Origin: JBGRQB01 sp041725875
GTDB taxonomy: Bacteria; Bacteroidota; Ignavibacteria; Ignavibacteriales; Melioribacteraceae
Length of the DNA: 12,136 bases
Direction of reading: 5' to 3'
NCBI GenBank assembly: GCA_041725875.1
Contig: JBGRQB010000135.1
Coordinates: 1-12,136, forward strand
In this document: piece by piece, positions 1 through 7,596 of the stretch
Layout of the letters: the number at the start of each line of letters is the position of its first letter
Numbering within the stretch: the stretch's first letter is position 1
Position numbers and translations under genes: made by a program
The notes under the pieces: model-generated
Told to the model about the DNA's origin: nothing
Seen by the model: the letters and a program-made list of their open reading frames with translations, nothing else
Databases searched by the model: none

Positions 1-261
1 TTTGCGGGCATTTTCCATTGTTTCAACAAGGTTTGTAAAAGCATGTCTTACAGAATAACCACTTTTGATAAGCTCTTTGAGTCTGGTAACACACATAGTA
101 GCAGCAATATTTGCTTTAATACCGGAACCGAGTCCGTCACTCAAAATAACAATAGTTGAAGATTTATCCCGGTAATGGATAAAAACATCTCCGCAGACCT
201 TGCCGGCCTTTTTGGATAGTTGCCTTCCTTCTACTTCGACGTGTAAATATCCCATAGCCAT
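1..261 (-). CDS. SpoIIE/PP2C-type serine phosphatase, N-terminal part (runs off left edge)
   Basis: Only the first 87 codons are present; the frame is open to base 1. The protein begins MAMGYLHVEVEGRQLSKKAG and then shows the two metal-binding signatures of the SpoIIE/PP2C phosphatase fold: C-G-D (Asp25) and S-D-G-L-G-S-G (Asp42-Gly43, residues 41-47), followed by the helix that normally carries the conserved alanine. Members of this family remove phosphate from Ser/Thr residues of partner proteins, often anti-sigma factor antagonists. Two in-frame ATGs (261 and 255) are possible; both lie inside the 3' end of hydS, giving a 25- to 31-base overlap, and no strong SD sits before either, so translation is probably coupled to hydS. 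The overlap and shared operon suggest it is the output partner of the HydS sensor. Its protein target and C-terminal part cannot be seen. The family call is firm; the role is inferred. Confidence 0.85.
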   Translation of the reverse strand, partial: MAMGYLHVEVEGRQLSKKAGKVCGDVFIHYRDKSSTIVILSDGLGSGIKANIAATMCVTRLKELIKSGYSVRHAFTNLVETMENARK

Positions 262-2003
262 CTGTTGTTATTTATTTTATTGGTTACCTGTTCATCCTTT
301 GTATATTTCATAAGGTTATCAACCAGTTCTTCCCCTTTGGCTGTACTTTCACCAAGATACATTGCAAGTTTCTGAGCCATCTTAACCTGATGTTCCAGAA
401 GTTCCTGCGCCTGAATTATTGTTTTTTGTTTCAGGTCATCAAGCTTCTGATTGTCTTTTGTATTTTTTGTAATATTTACAAAAACACCAACAAGCTGATT
501 TTCAGATCTCAGTTTATACATAAGCTGATGAGTAACAAGATTGTAATTATCATAAACCACTGTTTGTTCAATTTTATCTTTTTCTCCTTCTCTTAATTTA
601 ATAAAAAGTTCGGGATCCATAAGATAGGAAATACTTTTTCCGCAGATAGAACTTGTGGTTTTGAAGAATTTTCTGAATGCGGGATTCATATGAAGAATGC
701 GCAGCTGTTCATCAAGAATTACAATTCCGTTAGGACTTGATTCAATTATTTTATCTGTGCGTTGCTCGGCCATACGACGAACATAAGGAAGGCACATATT
801 ATATTCTGCCATTCCCATAAGCACTGCTATTGCTTTGTCGCGACAAGAATCATATCCGCAGGCACCGCAGTTAAGCTGATTTTCTTCTTCGGCTTTGCCT
901 GTTTTTTCAAGAACCTTTCTTATTTCCGCTTCTGAAAATCTTTCAGCGGCTTCAGCTCTTATTCTGTATCTGGTTGATAAATCTACGTTTAGTTTATCAT
1001 CATCAGTTTTTTTTGTTTTTCTCTGAGCAGTATATTCCAGCAGATCAGCTTTTTTCTCAAATACTGTTTTACAGCAATCAATACCGGGCCCATTAGTACA
1101 TCCCTGCGCACAAAACAAAGGTTCTACTACAAAATTATGATTAGACTTTTCCAGAGTTTTTACCATTTCATTTATTTCCTCAACACCACTTACAGGAAGC
1201 ATTGTATCGGAAAGTAGATCAGTACTTAAAGATGCAGTTCTAATGAGCCCGCCAACTAACGGGAATAAACTTGAGTTTTCTGTCGGGAGATCATCAAAGT
1301 CGCTGGTCTCCAACATTTTTATATCAACATCCTCCTCTTCTATCCAGATATTGAGTTCTTCAAAAGTGAGCACAGCATCAATTAATCCTGCAAACTCGCT
1401 CTTTTCAGCTTCATCTTTTTTGGCAATGCACGGGCCAATAAAAACGACTCTTGTATCGTCACCAAATTTTGCTTTTATACGCATTGCGTGTGCAATCATT
1501 GGTGAAACAACAGGAACAAGTTTACTTACCAGCGACGGATTATATTTTTCAGCATAGTTTACAAATGCCGGACAAGCAGTTGCAATGTGAGTGTTTTCCG
1601 GTCTGGTATTAATAATTTTTGCTGTTTCCTCTGCAACAAATCCTGCTGCTTCGGAAGTTTCACTTATATGAGTAAAACCCAATTTTCTTAAAAGAGAAGG
1701 AATTCTTTCTCTTTTCCAATCTTCGTAAACAGTTGCAAATGAAGGGGCAATGCTGACAGCAATGCTTTCGTGATTGACTAACAATCGCTTAACTCTTTCA
1801 ATATCTCTGCGATACGATTTTGCATCCTGCGGACACTCGCGAATGCAAGTGCCGCACAAAATACATTTATCACTAACTACCTGAGCCTGTCCTTCCTTCA
1901 TCATTATTGCGTTTACAGGACAAACTCTTACACACCTGTAGCAATCCTGACAACGGGCTTCGTTAGTATATATAATCTGATTAGTCAATTTTTTGTTTTT
2001 CAT
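231..2003 (-). CDS. hydS: Sensory [FeFe]-hydrogenase with PAS domain (HydS-like)
   Basis: 590 residues. Domain order: two [4Fe-4S] ferredoxin motifs (Cys18/21/24/28 and Cys47/50/53/57); an H-cluster domain with divergent motifs at residues 141-145 (ATACP), 190-198 (G-P-C192-x2-K195-x2-E198) and 294-302 (E294-x3-C298-x3-C302); a four-cysteine FeS domain (Cys379/382/387/404); a PAS domain (about 418-515); and a charged helical tail (about 516-565). The four H-cluster cysteines (144, 192, 298, 302) are kept. Position 143, the proton-transfer Cys of catalytic enzymes, is Ala, and the Met before Pro191 is Gly. These substitutions, with the PAS domain, are known in putative sensory [FeFe]-hydrogenases and imply low turnover and sensing of H2 or redox state. 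There is no kinase domain, so the signal must leave through a partner, most simply the overlapping phosphatase gene. The ATG at 2003 has GGAG eight bases upstream; hydA ends 19 bases before it. Confidence 0.93.
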   Translation of the reverse strand: MKNKKLTNQIIYTNEARCQDCYRCVRVCPVNAIMMKEGQAQVVSDKCILCGTCIRECPQDAKSYRRDIERVKRLLVNHESIAVSIAPSFATVYEDWKRERIPSLLRKLGFTHISETSEAAGFVAEETAKIINTRPENTHIATACPAFVNYAEKYNPSLVSKLVPVVSPMIAHAMRIKAKFGDDTRVVFIGPCIAKKDEAEKSEFAGLIDAVLTFEELNIWIEEEDVDIKMLETSDFDDLPTENSSLFPLVGGLIRTASLSTDLLSDTMLPVSGVEEINEMVKTLEKSNHNFVVEPLFCAQGCTNGPGIDCCKTVFEKKADLLEYTAQRKTKKTDDDKLNVDLSTRYRIRAEAAERFSEAEIRKVLEKTGKAEEENQLNCGACGYDSCRDKAIAVLMGMAEYNMCLPYVRRMAEQRTDKIIESSPNGIVILDEQLRILHMNPAFRKFFKTTSSICGKSISYLMDPELFIKLREGEKDKIEQTVVYDNYNLVTHQLMYKLRSENQLVGVFVNITKNTKDNQKLDDLKQKTIIQAQELLEHQVKMAQKLAMYLGESTAKGEELVDNLMKYTKDEQVTNKINNNRWLWDIYTSK

Positions 2004-2022
2004 TTTGCAATCTCCGCAAAGA

Positions 2023-4029
2023 TTATTTTGCTACCGCTTCAACTTTTTCATTTATGGCGTTTACCACATCTTCTAATTTAGAAGCCTGGATCAATTCACC
2101 GTCTATTGTTACATTTGGTCCGTTACCGCAGTTTTCCAGACAGAAAGTAGCTGCAACTTCCACAACATTTTCAAGTCCTCTCTCTTCAACATAAGAGATC
2201 ACTTGTTTTAACAGACTTTGAGAGCCTTTAACAAAGCAGTTTGTACCTGCACAAACTTTAACATCAATTTTGCTTTCAGCCACAGTGATAAAGCTAAGTT
2301 CGCTCTGCATAATTCTCTTTCTGTTTCTGTAGTGAGTATGCAATAACTCGTGTGCTTTAGGACCGTTAATTTCACCAATTGTATTTTCATACAATTCTTT
2401 GACATATGGATTTTCCTGTGGTTTGTGAAGCTGTAACATTTTATCAGCATCGTAAAGAGCTTTTGTTCTTTCGGTTCTTGTATCTTCATCGTAACAAACC
2501 GGCTGACCGGCACCGCCGATACATCCGCCCGGACAAGACATTACTTCGATAAAATCGAAATGCTCTTCACCATTTTTTATTTTGGTAAGAAGTTCTTTTG
2601 CATTTTTTAATCCATGAACTATACCCATTTTAACCTGACTTCCATCAAGAGTAACTTCAGCTTTTCTAACGCCTTCTGCTCCTCTTACTTCGTGGAATTC
2701 GTAGTTTGTAAGTTTAACTCCGTTAACAGCTTCGTATGCGTATCTTAACACAGCTTCAGTTACACCGCCGCTGTTACCAAAGATAACACCGCCACCTGTT
2801 TTGAAACCAAGAGGCATATCAAATGAATCAGGATTAAGATTTTCAAATTTGATACCTGCCTGTTTGATCATAAGAGCAAGTTCCTGAGTTGTAAGAACAA
2901 CGTCAACTTCCTTAATTCCTTCGTGTTCAAATTCGTCTCTGTTTGCTTCAACTTTTTTAGCAGTACAAGGCATAATTGAAACAACAGTCAGATTTTCTTT
3001 TTCAACATTTAATGTTTCAGGTAAAATCTCTTTTGCAACTGAACCAAACATCTGCTGCGGAGATTTACAAGAAGAAACATTTGGTAAAAATTCAGGGAAA
3101 TATTGTTCGGCATATTTAACCCATCCAGGACAGCAGGAAGTTAGCAACGGCATATTTTCGCCTTTTGCACTTCTTGCAAGGAATTCGTTTGCTTCTTCAA
3201 CAATTGTAAGATCTGCTGAGAATGAAGTATCAAATACTTTATCAAAACCTAACATTCTTAATGCAGCAACTATTTGCCCGGTTAAAATTTTACCTGAAGG
3301 CATTCCGAACATTTCACCAATTGCAACTCTTACTGCAGGAGCTAGCTGAACAACAACTGTTTTCTTTTCATCTTCAAGTTCTTTCCATACTCTTGGAATA
3401 TCATTTTTAGGAGTAATTGCTCCTGTAGGACAAACTCTTGCACACTGTCCGCAATCTATACATTCAACTTTTGCAAGATCGTGATCAAATGCAGGTGAAA
3501 CAACTACATCTGAACCGCGGTGTGAAAAGTCGATAGCCCCAATTCCCTGAATTTCGTAACACGCGCGTACACAGTCGCCACATAAAATACATTTGTTAGG
3601 ATCTCTTACAAGTGCATCTGATGAATCATCAATTGGTTTCTTTTCTTCATTTTCTTTGAAACGAATTTCATCAACGCCAAGTTTTGTAGAAAGTTCCTGC
3701 AATTTACAGTGGTTGTTTTTTGAACAGGTCTGGCATCTTTTTTCGTGATTTGCCAATACAAGTTCAAGAGCAATTTTTCTGATATCTCTTACTTCTTTTG
3801 TATGAGTCTTTACACTCATACCCTCTTCCGGTTTTGTTGAACAGGAAGTAATAATTCCTTTTCCGTCAACATCAACAATACACATTCTGCAAGCACCGTA
3901 AACACTTAGTTCAGAATGGTAACAGAAAGTAGGAATTTCAATATTCGCTTTTCTGATCACTTCCAGAAGATTTTTTTCGTTTGTGAATGTAAGTTCACGA
4001 CCGTTTATATTTATTTTTTTCTCTTTCAT
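2023..4029 (-). CDS. hydA: [FeFe]-hydrogenase catalytic subunit of NAD-linked, probably bifurcating HydABC complex
   Basis: 668 residues, cytoplasmic. N-terminal [2Fe-2S] domain (Cys36/47/50/63), His-Cys3 [4Fe-4S] site (His95, Cys99/102/108), two [4Fe-4S] sites (Cys147/150/153/157 and Cys190/193/196/200), then the H-cluster domain with intact motifs TSCCP (297-301), MPCTAKKVE (353-361) and E-V-M-S-C-P-G-G-C (495-503). Cys299 (proton transfer), Cys300, Cys355, Cys499 and Cys503 are all present, so the enzyme should be active. After the small-subunit-like segment (about 520-570) comes a thioredoxin-like [2Fe-2S] domain (Cys593/598/630/634), as in HydA of trimeric hydrogenases such as that of Thermotoga maritima. 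It reduces protons to H2 or oxidises H2. hydB ends 11 bases upstream and GGAG lies eight bases before the ATG. Bifurcation with NADH and ferredoxin follows from the family and gene set, not from direct evidence. The H-cluster needs HydEFG maturases, which are not in the window. Confidence 0.97.
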   Translation of the reverse strand: MKEKKININGRELTFTNEKNLLEVIRKANIEIPTFCYHSELSVYGACRMCIVDVDGKGIITSCSTKPEEGMSVKTHTKEVRDIRKIALELVLANHEKRCQTCSKNNHCKLQELSTKLGVDEIRFKENEEKKPIDDSSDALVRDPNKCILCGDCVRACYEIQGIGAIDFSHRGSDVVVSPAFDHDLAKVECIDCGQCARVCPTGAITPKNDIPRVWKELEDEKKTVVVQLAPAVRVAIGEMFGMPSGKILTGQIVAALRMLGFDKVFDTSFSADLTIVEEANEFLARSAKGENMPLLTSCCPGWVKYAEQYFPEFLPNVSSCKSPQQMFGSVAKEILPETLNVEKENLTVVSIMPCTAKKVEANRDEFEHEGIKEVDVVLTTQELALMIKQAGIKFENLNPDSFDMPLGFKTGGGVIFGNSGGVTEAVLRYAYEAVNGVKLTNYEFHEVRGAEGVRKAEVTLDGSQVKMGIVHGLKNAKELLTKIKNGEEHFDFIEVMSCPGGCIGGAGQPVCYDEDTRTERTKALYDADKMLQLHKPQENPYVKELYENTIGEINGPKAHELLHTHYRNRKRIMQSELSFITVAESKIDVKVCAGTNCFVKGSQSLLKQVISYVEERGLENVVEVAATFCLENCGNGPNVTIDGELIQASKLEDVVNAINEKVEAVAK

Positions 4030-4040
4030 TTTCTGATCTC

Positions 4041-5936
4041 CTATCCTACTACCGCTTCAAATTTACAAGCCTCAATACAAGCACCGCACTTGATACATTT
4101 ATCTTCAATTATTGTGTAAGGTTGTTTTCTTTCACCTTCAATTGCGTCAACCGGACATTTTCTTGCACATAGTCCGCAGCCTTTACAAAGGTCTTCAATA
4201 ATTTCAGGAACAAGTAATGATTTACATTCTTTTGCAGGACATCTTTTATGAAGAACATGTGCATCATATTCTTCTCTGAAATGTTCAATTGTTGCTAATA
4301 CAGGACTTGGAGCAGTTTTTCCAAGACCGCAGAGTGATCCTTTTTGAACTGCGTGAGCAAGCTGCACCAAAGTATCAAGAGTAGTTTCGTCGGCTCTTCC
4401 TTCAGTGATATCATCAAGAAGATTCAACATCTGTTTTGTTCCTTCGCGACAAAGAACACATTTACCGCAAGATTCGTTTTGTGTAAATTCCATAAAATAC
4501 TTGGCTATTTTAACCATACAGGTATTTTTGTTCATTACCACAAGACCGCCGGAACCAACCATCGCTCCAATGCCTCGTAAGGAGTCGAAGTCAAGCGGAA
4601 GATCGAGATTATCAACTGTTAAACAACCGCCTGAAGGGCCGCCTATCTGAACGGCTTTAAAGCCTTCATCAGAAATTTTTCCGTCGGCACCGGTAACACC
4701 GCCGCCGATATTGTTTACAATTTCTCTAAGAGTTGTTCCAAAAGGAACTTCAATCAGACCGGTATTTGCAACGTGACCGGTAAGAGCAAATGTTTTTGTA
4801 CCTGGTGAACTTTCTGTACCAAGACTGTTAAACTCTTTTGCGCCTAATCTGATTATTAAAGGAACAGAACTTAATGTTTCAACATTGTTAATTACAGTTG
4901 GTTTGTCGTACAAACCTTTTTGTGCAGGAAACGGAGGTTTTGGATTTGGCATTCCGCGTTCACCCATAATTGATGCCATTAATGCAGTCTCTTCACCACA
5001 AACAAAAGCACCGGCACCTTCCATAACATTAATTTTGAAATTGAAACCCGAGCCAAAAATATTCTCACCAAGGATTCCCATTTCTTCTGCTACTTTTACA
5101 GCGTCTTTAACTCTTTGTACTGCAAGAGGATATTCAAGACGAACATATACGTAACCTTCATCGGCACCAATTGCACGTCCGGCAATCATCATTCCTTCAA
5201 TTACAGAGTGAGGATTACCCTCCATGATACTTCTGTCCATAAACGCACCAGGGTCACCTTCGTCGCCATTACAAATTACATATTTCTTTTCGTTCTTTTC
5301 CTGAAGGGTGAATTTCCATTTAAGACCTGTTGGGAAACCACCTCCACCGCGTCCGCGTAAACCTGAGTTGGTCACTTCTTCGCAAACATCTTCCGGTTTC
5401 ATTTCAGTAAGAGCTTTTCTAGCTGCCTCGTAGCCGCCTAAAGAAATATATTCTTCAATACTTCCCGGATCTATTCTTCCGCAATCTTTAAGTACAAATC
5501 TGTTTTGTCTTGTGTAAAAAGGAATATCATCAGTACCTTTACACAATTCGCCGGAAGAAGGATCTTTATATAATAATCTGTCAACTATTTCACCGCTGCA
5601 GATTGTTTTTTCAACTAATTCTTCAACGTCATCTTCGGTAACTTTATTATAAAGAATTTTATCAGGTTCAATTGCAACCAAAGGACCCATCTGACAGAAT
5701 CCCTGACAACCTGAACCGGAAACGTGAATTCCGTCACAATTATCAGCTTCAAATTTAAGATCAACGAGACAAGTCAATCCTTTAGCTTCTATATGTTTTT
5801 TAAGCGCATCAAAAACTTTCATAGAACCATTTGCAACACAACCAGTACCGGCGCAAACAATGATTCTTTTTTTAACAAACTTTGTTTTTGTTATATAATT
5901 GGCTTTTATTTCTTCCAAATTAAGCAACTTGTCCAT
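4041..5936 (-). CDS. hydB: NuoF-like flavin/NAD(H)-binding subunit of HydABC hydrogenase
   Basis: 631 residues from the ATG at 5936; an in-frame ATG ten codons earlier is less likely because GGAGG sits six bases before 5936. An N-terminal thioredoxin-like [2Fe-2S] domain (Cys28/33/77/81) is followed by the NuoF core: glycine-rich NAD(H)/FMN segment G-L-R-G-R-G-G-G-G-F-P-T-G (192-204), N-G-D-E-G-D-P-G-A (223-231), an SLBB region (about 380-450) and the [4Fe-4S] site Cys490/493/496 with Cys536. The C-terminus adds two ferredoxin [4Fe-4S] motifs (Cys584/587/590/594 and Cys614/617/620/624). His560, His563, Cys566 and Cys571 just before them could form the zinc site known in this family; that is a guess from position. 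The subunit exchanges hydride with NAD(H) through FMN and passes electrons to HydA and HydC. In bifurcating complexes this flavin is the proposed branching point. The start overlaps hydC by 17 bases, so the two are probably translated together. Confidence 0.96.
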   Translation of the reverse strand: MDKLLNLEEIKANYITKTKFVKKRIIVCAGTGCVANGSMKVFDALKKHIEAKGLTCLVDLKFEADNCDGIHVSGSGCQGFCQMGPLVAIEPDKILYNKVTEDDVEELVEKTICSGEIVDRLLYKDPSSGELCKGTDDIPFYTRQNRFVLKDCGRIDPGSIEEYISLGGYEAARKALTEMKPEDVCEEVTNSGLRGRGGGGFPTGLKWKFTLQEKNEKKYVICNGDEGDPGAFMDRSIMEGNPHSVIEGMMIAGRAIGADEGYVYVRLEYPLAVQRVKDAVKVAEEMGILGENIFGSGFNFKINVMEGAGAFVCGEETALMASIMGERGMPNPKPPFPAQKGLYDKPTVINNVETLSSVPLIIRLGAKEFNSLGTESSPGTKTFALTGHVANTGLIEVPFGTTLREIVNNIGGGVTGADGKISDEGFKAVQIGGPSGGCLTVDNLDLPLDFDSLRGIGAMVGSGGLVVMNKNTCMVKIAKYFMEFTQNESCGKCVLCREGTKQMLNLLDDITEGRADETTLDTLVQLAHAVQKGSLCGLGKTAPSPVLATIEHFREEYDAHVLHKRCPAKECKSLLVPEIIEDLCKGCGLCARKCPVDAIEGERKQPYTIIEDKCIKCGACIEACKFEAVVG

Positions 5937-6438
5937 TCTCGGCCTCCGCACTAATAATGTTTTCAATTACTTCAACAGCTTTTTCAGGTGTCATTAGTGA
6001 GTGTACATCTTCGTTAATTACAACAACCGGTGCAAGACCGCAGGCACCTAAACAAGATACTGTTTCAATTGTAAACAACATATCGTCTGTTGTATGTTTG
6101 GATGTACTCAGACCCAATTTCTTTTGCATTGCTTCAACTATAGGAATTGAGTTTTTAACGTGACAGGCAGTTCCGTCACAAACCTTAATTACATATTTCC
6201 CTTTAGGCGCTAATGCAAAATGCGCGTAAAAAGTTGCCACTCCGTAAACCTTTGCCGGTGGGATATCCAGCGAAGTTGCAACATAGATTAATATTTTTTC
6301 AGGAAGATATCTGTATTCTTCTTGAACTTCCTGCAAGATTGGAATTAACTTGTTTGCATCGTAATTATGCTTTTCGAGTATTTCACACACTCTTTCAAAT
6401 TTCCTGGCCATTAAAGATGCCTCGTTATCCCTTTTCAT
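5920..6438 (-). CDS. hydC: NuoE-like thioredoxin-fold [2Fe-2S] subunit of HydABC hydrogenase
   Basis: 172 residues, the usual size for NuoE/HydC proteins. A helical N-terminal part (about 1-65, including Y-R-Y-L-P-E at 42-47) precedes the thioredoxin-like fold with the four [2Fe-2S] ligands Cys87/92/129/133 in C-x4-C and C-x3-C spacing. The T-x-C-H after Cys87 and the V-S-C-L-G-A-C-G-L-A-P segment (127-137) are typical. It carries one electron cluster that pairs with the HydB flavin. The ATG at 6438 has GGAG six bases upstream and follows the end of the preceding small gene by 15 bases. Its last codons contain the GGAGG ribosome binding site of hydB, and its stop codon lies inside hydB, which points to coupled synthesis of the two subunits. 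Confidence 0.95.
   Translation of the reverse strand: MKRDNEASLMARKFERVCEILEKHNYDANKLIPILQEVQEEYRYLPEKILIYVATSLDIPPAKVYGVATFYAHFALAPKGKYVIKVCDGTACHVKNSIPIVEAMQKKLGLSTSKHTTDDMLFTIETVSCLGACGLAPVVVINEDVHSLMTPEKAVEVIENIISAEAENGQVA
5943..5947 (-). promoter_or_regulatory. Ribosome binding site that fixes the hydB start
   Basis: GGAGG on the minus strand, six bases before the ATG at 5936 and embedded in the final codons of hydC (gcG GAG Gcc). It supports the shorter HydB start over the upstream in-frame ATG at 5966, which would add ten residues (MKTLLVRRPR) encoded wholly inside hydC. Confidence 0.8.
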
Positions 6439-6453
6439 TTGTAGCTCCGAACT

Positions 6454-6873
6454 TTATGAAAAAACTGGTAAATTAGATTTCTTTAAAAAATTTTTATGTG
6501 CTTTATCGAGCAAAGAATTAAATTTTGTTTCAACAAGGGAGATCAATTCTTTATCAGATTTGTTTTTGATGTCATCAACACCCATAGTTACAAAATACTC
6601 CTTTGATCCCTTATCAGATATAAAAGTAGTTGTTAGCTCAACAGTTGTAGAGTAGTTGCGCTTCTTAATATGTTTAAGCACAAGTGAAACCAGTTCTTCA
6701 CGTGTTTCCGGGTTTTCCAGAATTTTCATATCAACATTGATCTCCATTTTTCTGAAATCAAAGCTGATATCCACGTTGTTGGATGAAGAGTTTTTGGGTT
6801 CTATTCTAAATGAATTTACACCATTTAGAACGCTGTCTTGTCTCAAATTACTTTTTGCTGATTCGGTTCTCAT
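6454..6873 (-). CDS. Uncharacterised 139-residue protein in the rex-hydrogenase operon
   Basis: I do not recognise this protein. It has 139 residues, no cysteine, no signal peptide and no hydrophobic segment, so it should be soluble and cytoplasmic and is unlikely to carry an Fe-S cluster. Residues 1-34 are polar and Ser/Asn-rich and probably disordered. Residues 35-105 look like alternating strands and one helix (a V-D-I-S-F-D-F strand, a helix around 57-72, a T-T-V-E-L-T-T-T-F strand). The end is a Lys-rich helix (about 106-135). It is a real gene by context: a GAGG site lies six bases before the ATG, rex stops 21 bases upstream, hydC begins 15 bases downstream, all on one strand. Position suggests a role in regulation, assembly or chaperoning of the hydrogenase, but no motif supports a choice. 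Codon use looks like its neighbours. Confidence 0.8.
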   Translation of the reverse strand: MRTESAKSNLRQDSVLNGVNSFRIEPKNSSSNNVDISFDFRKMEINVDMKILENPETREELVSLVLKHIKKRNYSTTVELTTTFISDKGSKEYFVTMGVDDIKNKSDKELISLVETKFNSLLDKAHKNFLKKSNLPVFS

Positions 6874-6894
6874 AACACACCTCAGATTATAAAT

Positions 6895-7539
6895 TTAGAT
6901 TGAGTTTATTTTTTGAGCTAATTTGTGAGTTAGTACACCCAGACTTTGCGACAGCAAAACATTCTCGAGAATTATTGTCTCTGGCAGCTTTAAATCTACC
7001 GGAGCAAAATTCCATATTGCCTGGATATTTCCCTCAACCATCTGATCGGCAACTTCCTGAGCAGCACTTGGCGGTACAGTCATTACTCCGATATTAATGT
7101 GCATCCGTTTTGCCAAGTTAGCCAGTTTGTCGAGCGGAAGAATTTCAATTCCTCTTATTTTCCGACCAATTACCTCTTTGTTAACGTCAAAAGCAGCTAC
7201 GATATTTAAACCGTAATTTTTAAAACTTTCATATCCTAAAATTGCCTGGCCTAAGCCACCAACACCTACTAAAAAAGCATCATTCAAGTTATCCCAGTTA
7301 AGGAATGTGTTAATTGACTTCATTAGTTCTTTTAGTTCAAATCCGATTTTAGGCTTCCCCACTATTCCGGTAGACTGGATATCTTTCCGGACTAAAATCG
7401 GATCCATTTTCAGCTCATCTGCAATCATTCTTGCCGATACATATTGCTTATCCGTCTTGCTGTATTTCTTAAGCAAGTGATAATACTTAGGCAATCTTTT
7501 AAGTGTTGGAATTGGAGCTGAGATTAATTCTCTTTTCAT
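6895..7539 (-). CDS. rex: Redox-sensing transcriptional repressor Rex
   Basis: 214 residues, the normal Rex length. An N-terminal winged-helix domain (about 1-80) contains V-S-A-R-M-I-A-D-E-L and L-V-R-K-D-I-Q; a Rossmann domain follows with G-V-G-G-L-G (92-97) for the NAD(H) pyrophosphate, Asp118 at the end of the second strand (A-A-F-D) as expected for NADH preference, and N-F-A-P-V-D-L near residue 180. Rex dimers bind operators when NADH is low and release them when NADH rises, so fermentative and hydrogenase genes are induced under reducing conditions. As first gene of the hydrogenase operon, with palindromes over its own promoter, it is likely autoregulated and controls hydCBA and hydS. 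The recognition region (VRKDIQSTG) differs from the usual QVRKDLSYFG form, which may relate to the altered operator. The SD before the ATG is weak (AGAGAGA). Family assignment is firm. Confidence 0.96.
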   Translation of the reverse strand: MKRELISAPIPTLKRLPKYYHLLKKYSKTDKQYVSARMIADELKMDPILVRKDIQSTGIVGKPKIGFELKELMKSINTFLNWDNLNDAFLVGVGGLGQAILGYESFKNYGLNIVAAFDVNKEVIGRKIRGIEILPLDKLANLAKRMHINIGVMTVPPSAAQEVADQMVEGNIQAIWNFAPVDLKLPETIILENVLLSQSLGVLTHKLAQKINSI

Positions 7540-7560
7540 TTTTTATTCTCTCTCTTTTTT

Positions 7561-7578
7561 TCGATAATTACTTATCGA
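7561..7578. promoter_or_regulatory. Candidate Rex operator 1 (perfect palindrome)
   Basis: TCGATAA-TTAC-TTATCGA is a perfect 7-4-7 inverted repeat. This is the size and geometry of known Rex operators (TTGTTAA-N4-TTAACAA or TTGTGAA-N4-TTCACAA), with differences at arm positions 2 and 4. It lies in the rex leader, between the predicted transcription start and the start codon. Assignment to Rex rests on geometry and location; binding is not shown. Confidence 0.72.
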
Positions 7579-7592
7579 TATTTTATTATCGA
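7575..7592. promoter_or_regulatory. Candidate Rex operator 2 (near-perfect palindrome)
   Basis: TCGATAT-TTTA-TTATCGA matches in six of seven arm positions and shares the TCGA bases 7575-7578 with operator 1. The two centres are 14 bases apart. It covers the predicted transcription start just below the -10 box, so bound repressor would block initiation. Confidence 0.68.
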
Positions 7593-7596
7593 TTAA

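Noticed and set aside
1243..1557. Plus-strand Ser-rich open frame of 104 codons
   Set aside because: It is antisense to the H-cluster domain of hydS; composition is that of a shadow frame.
6503..6509. Extra TTATCGA half-site in the 139-residue gene
   Set aside because: It has no partner arm, and it is inside a gene and far from any promoter-like sequence.
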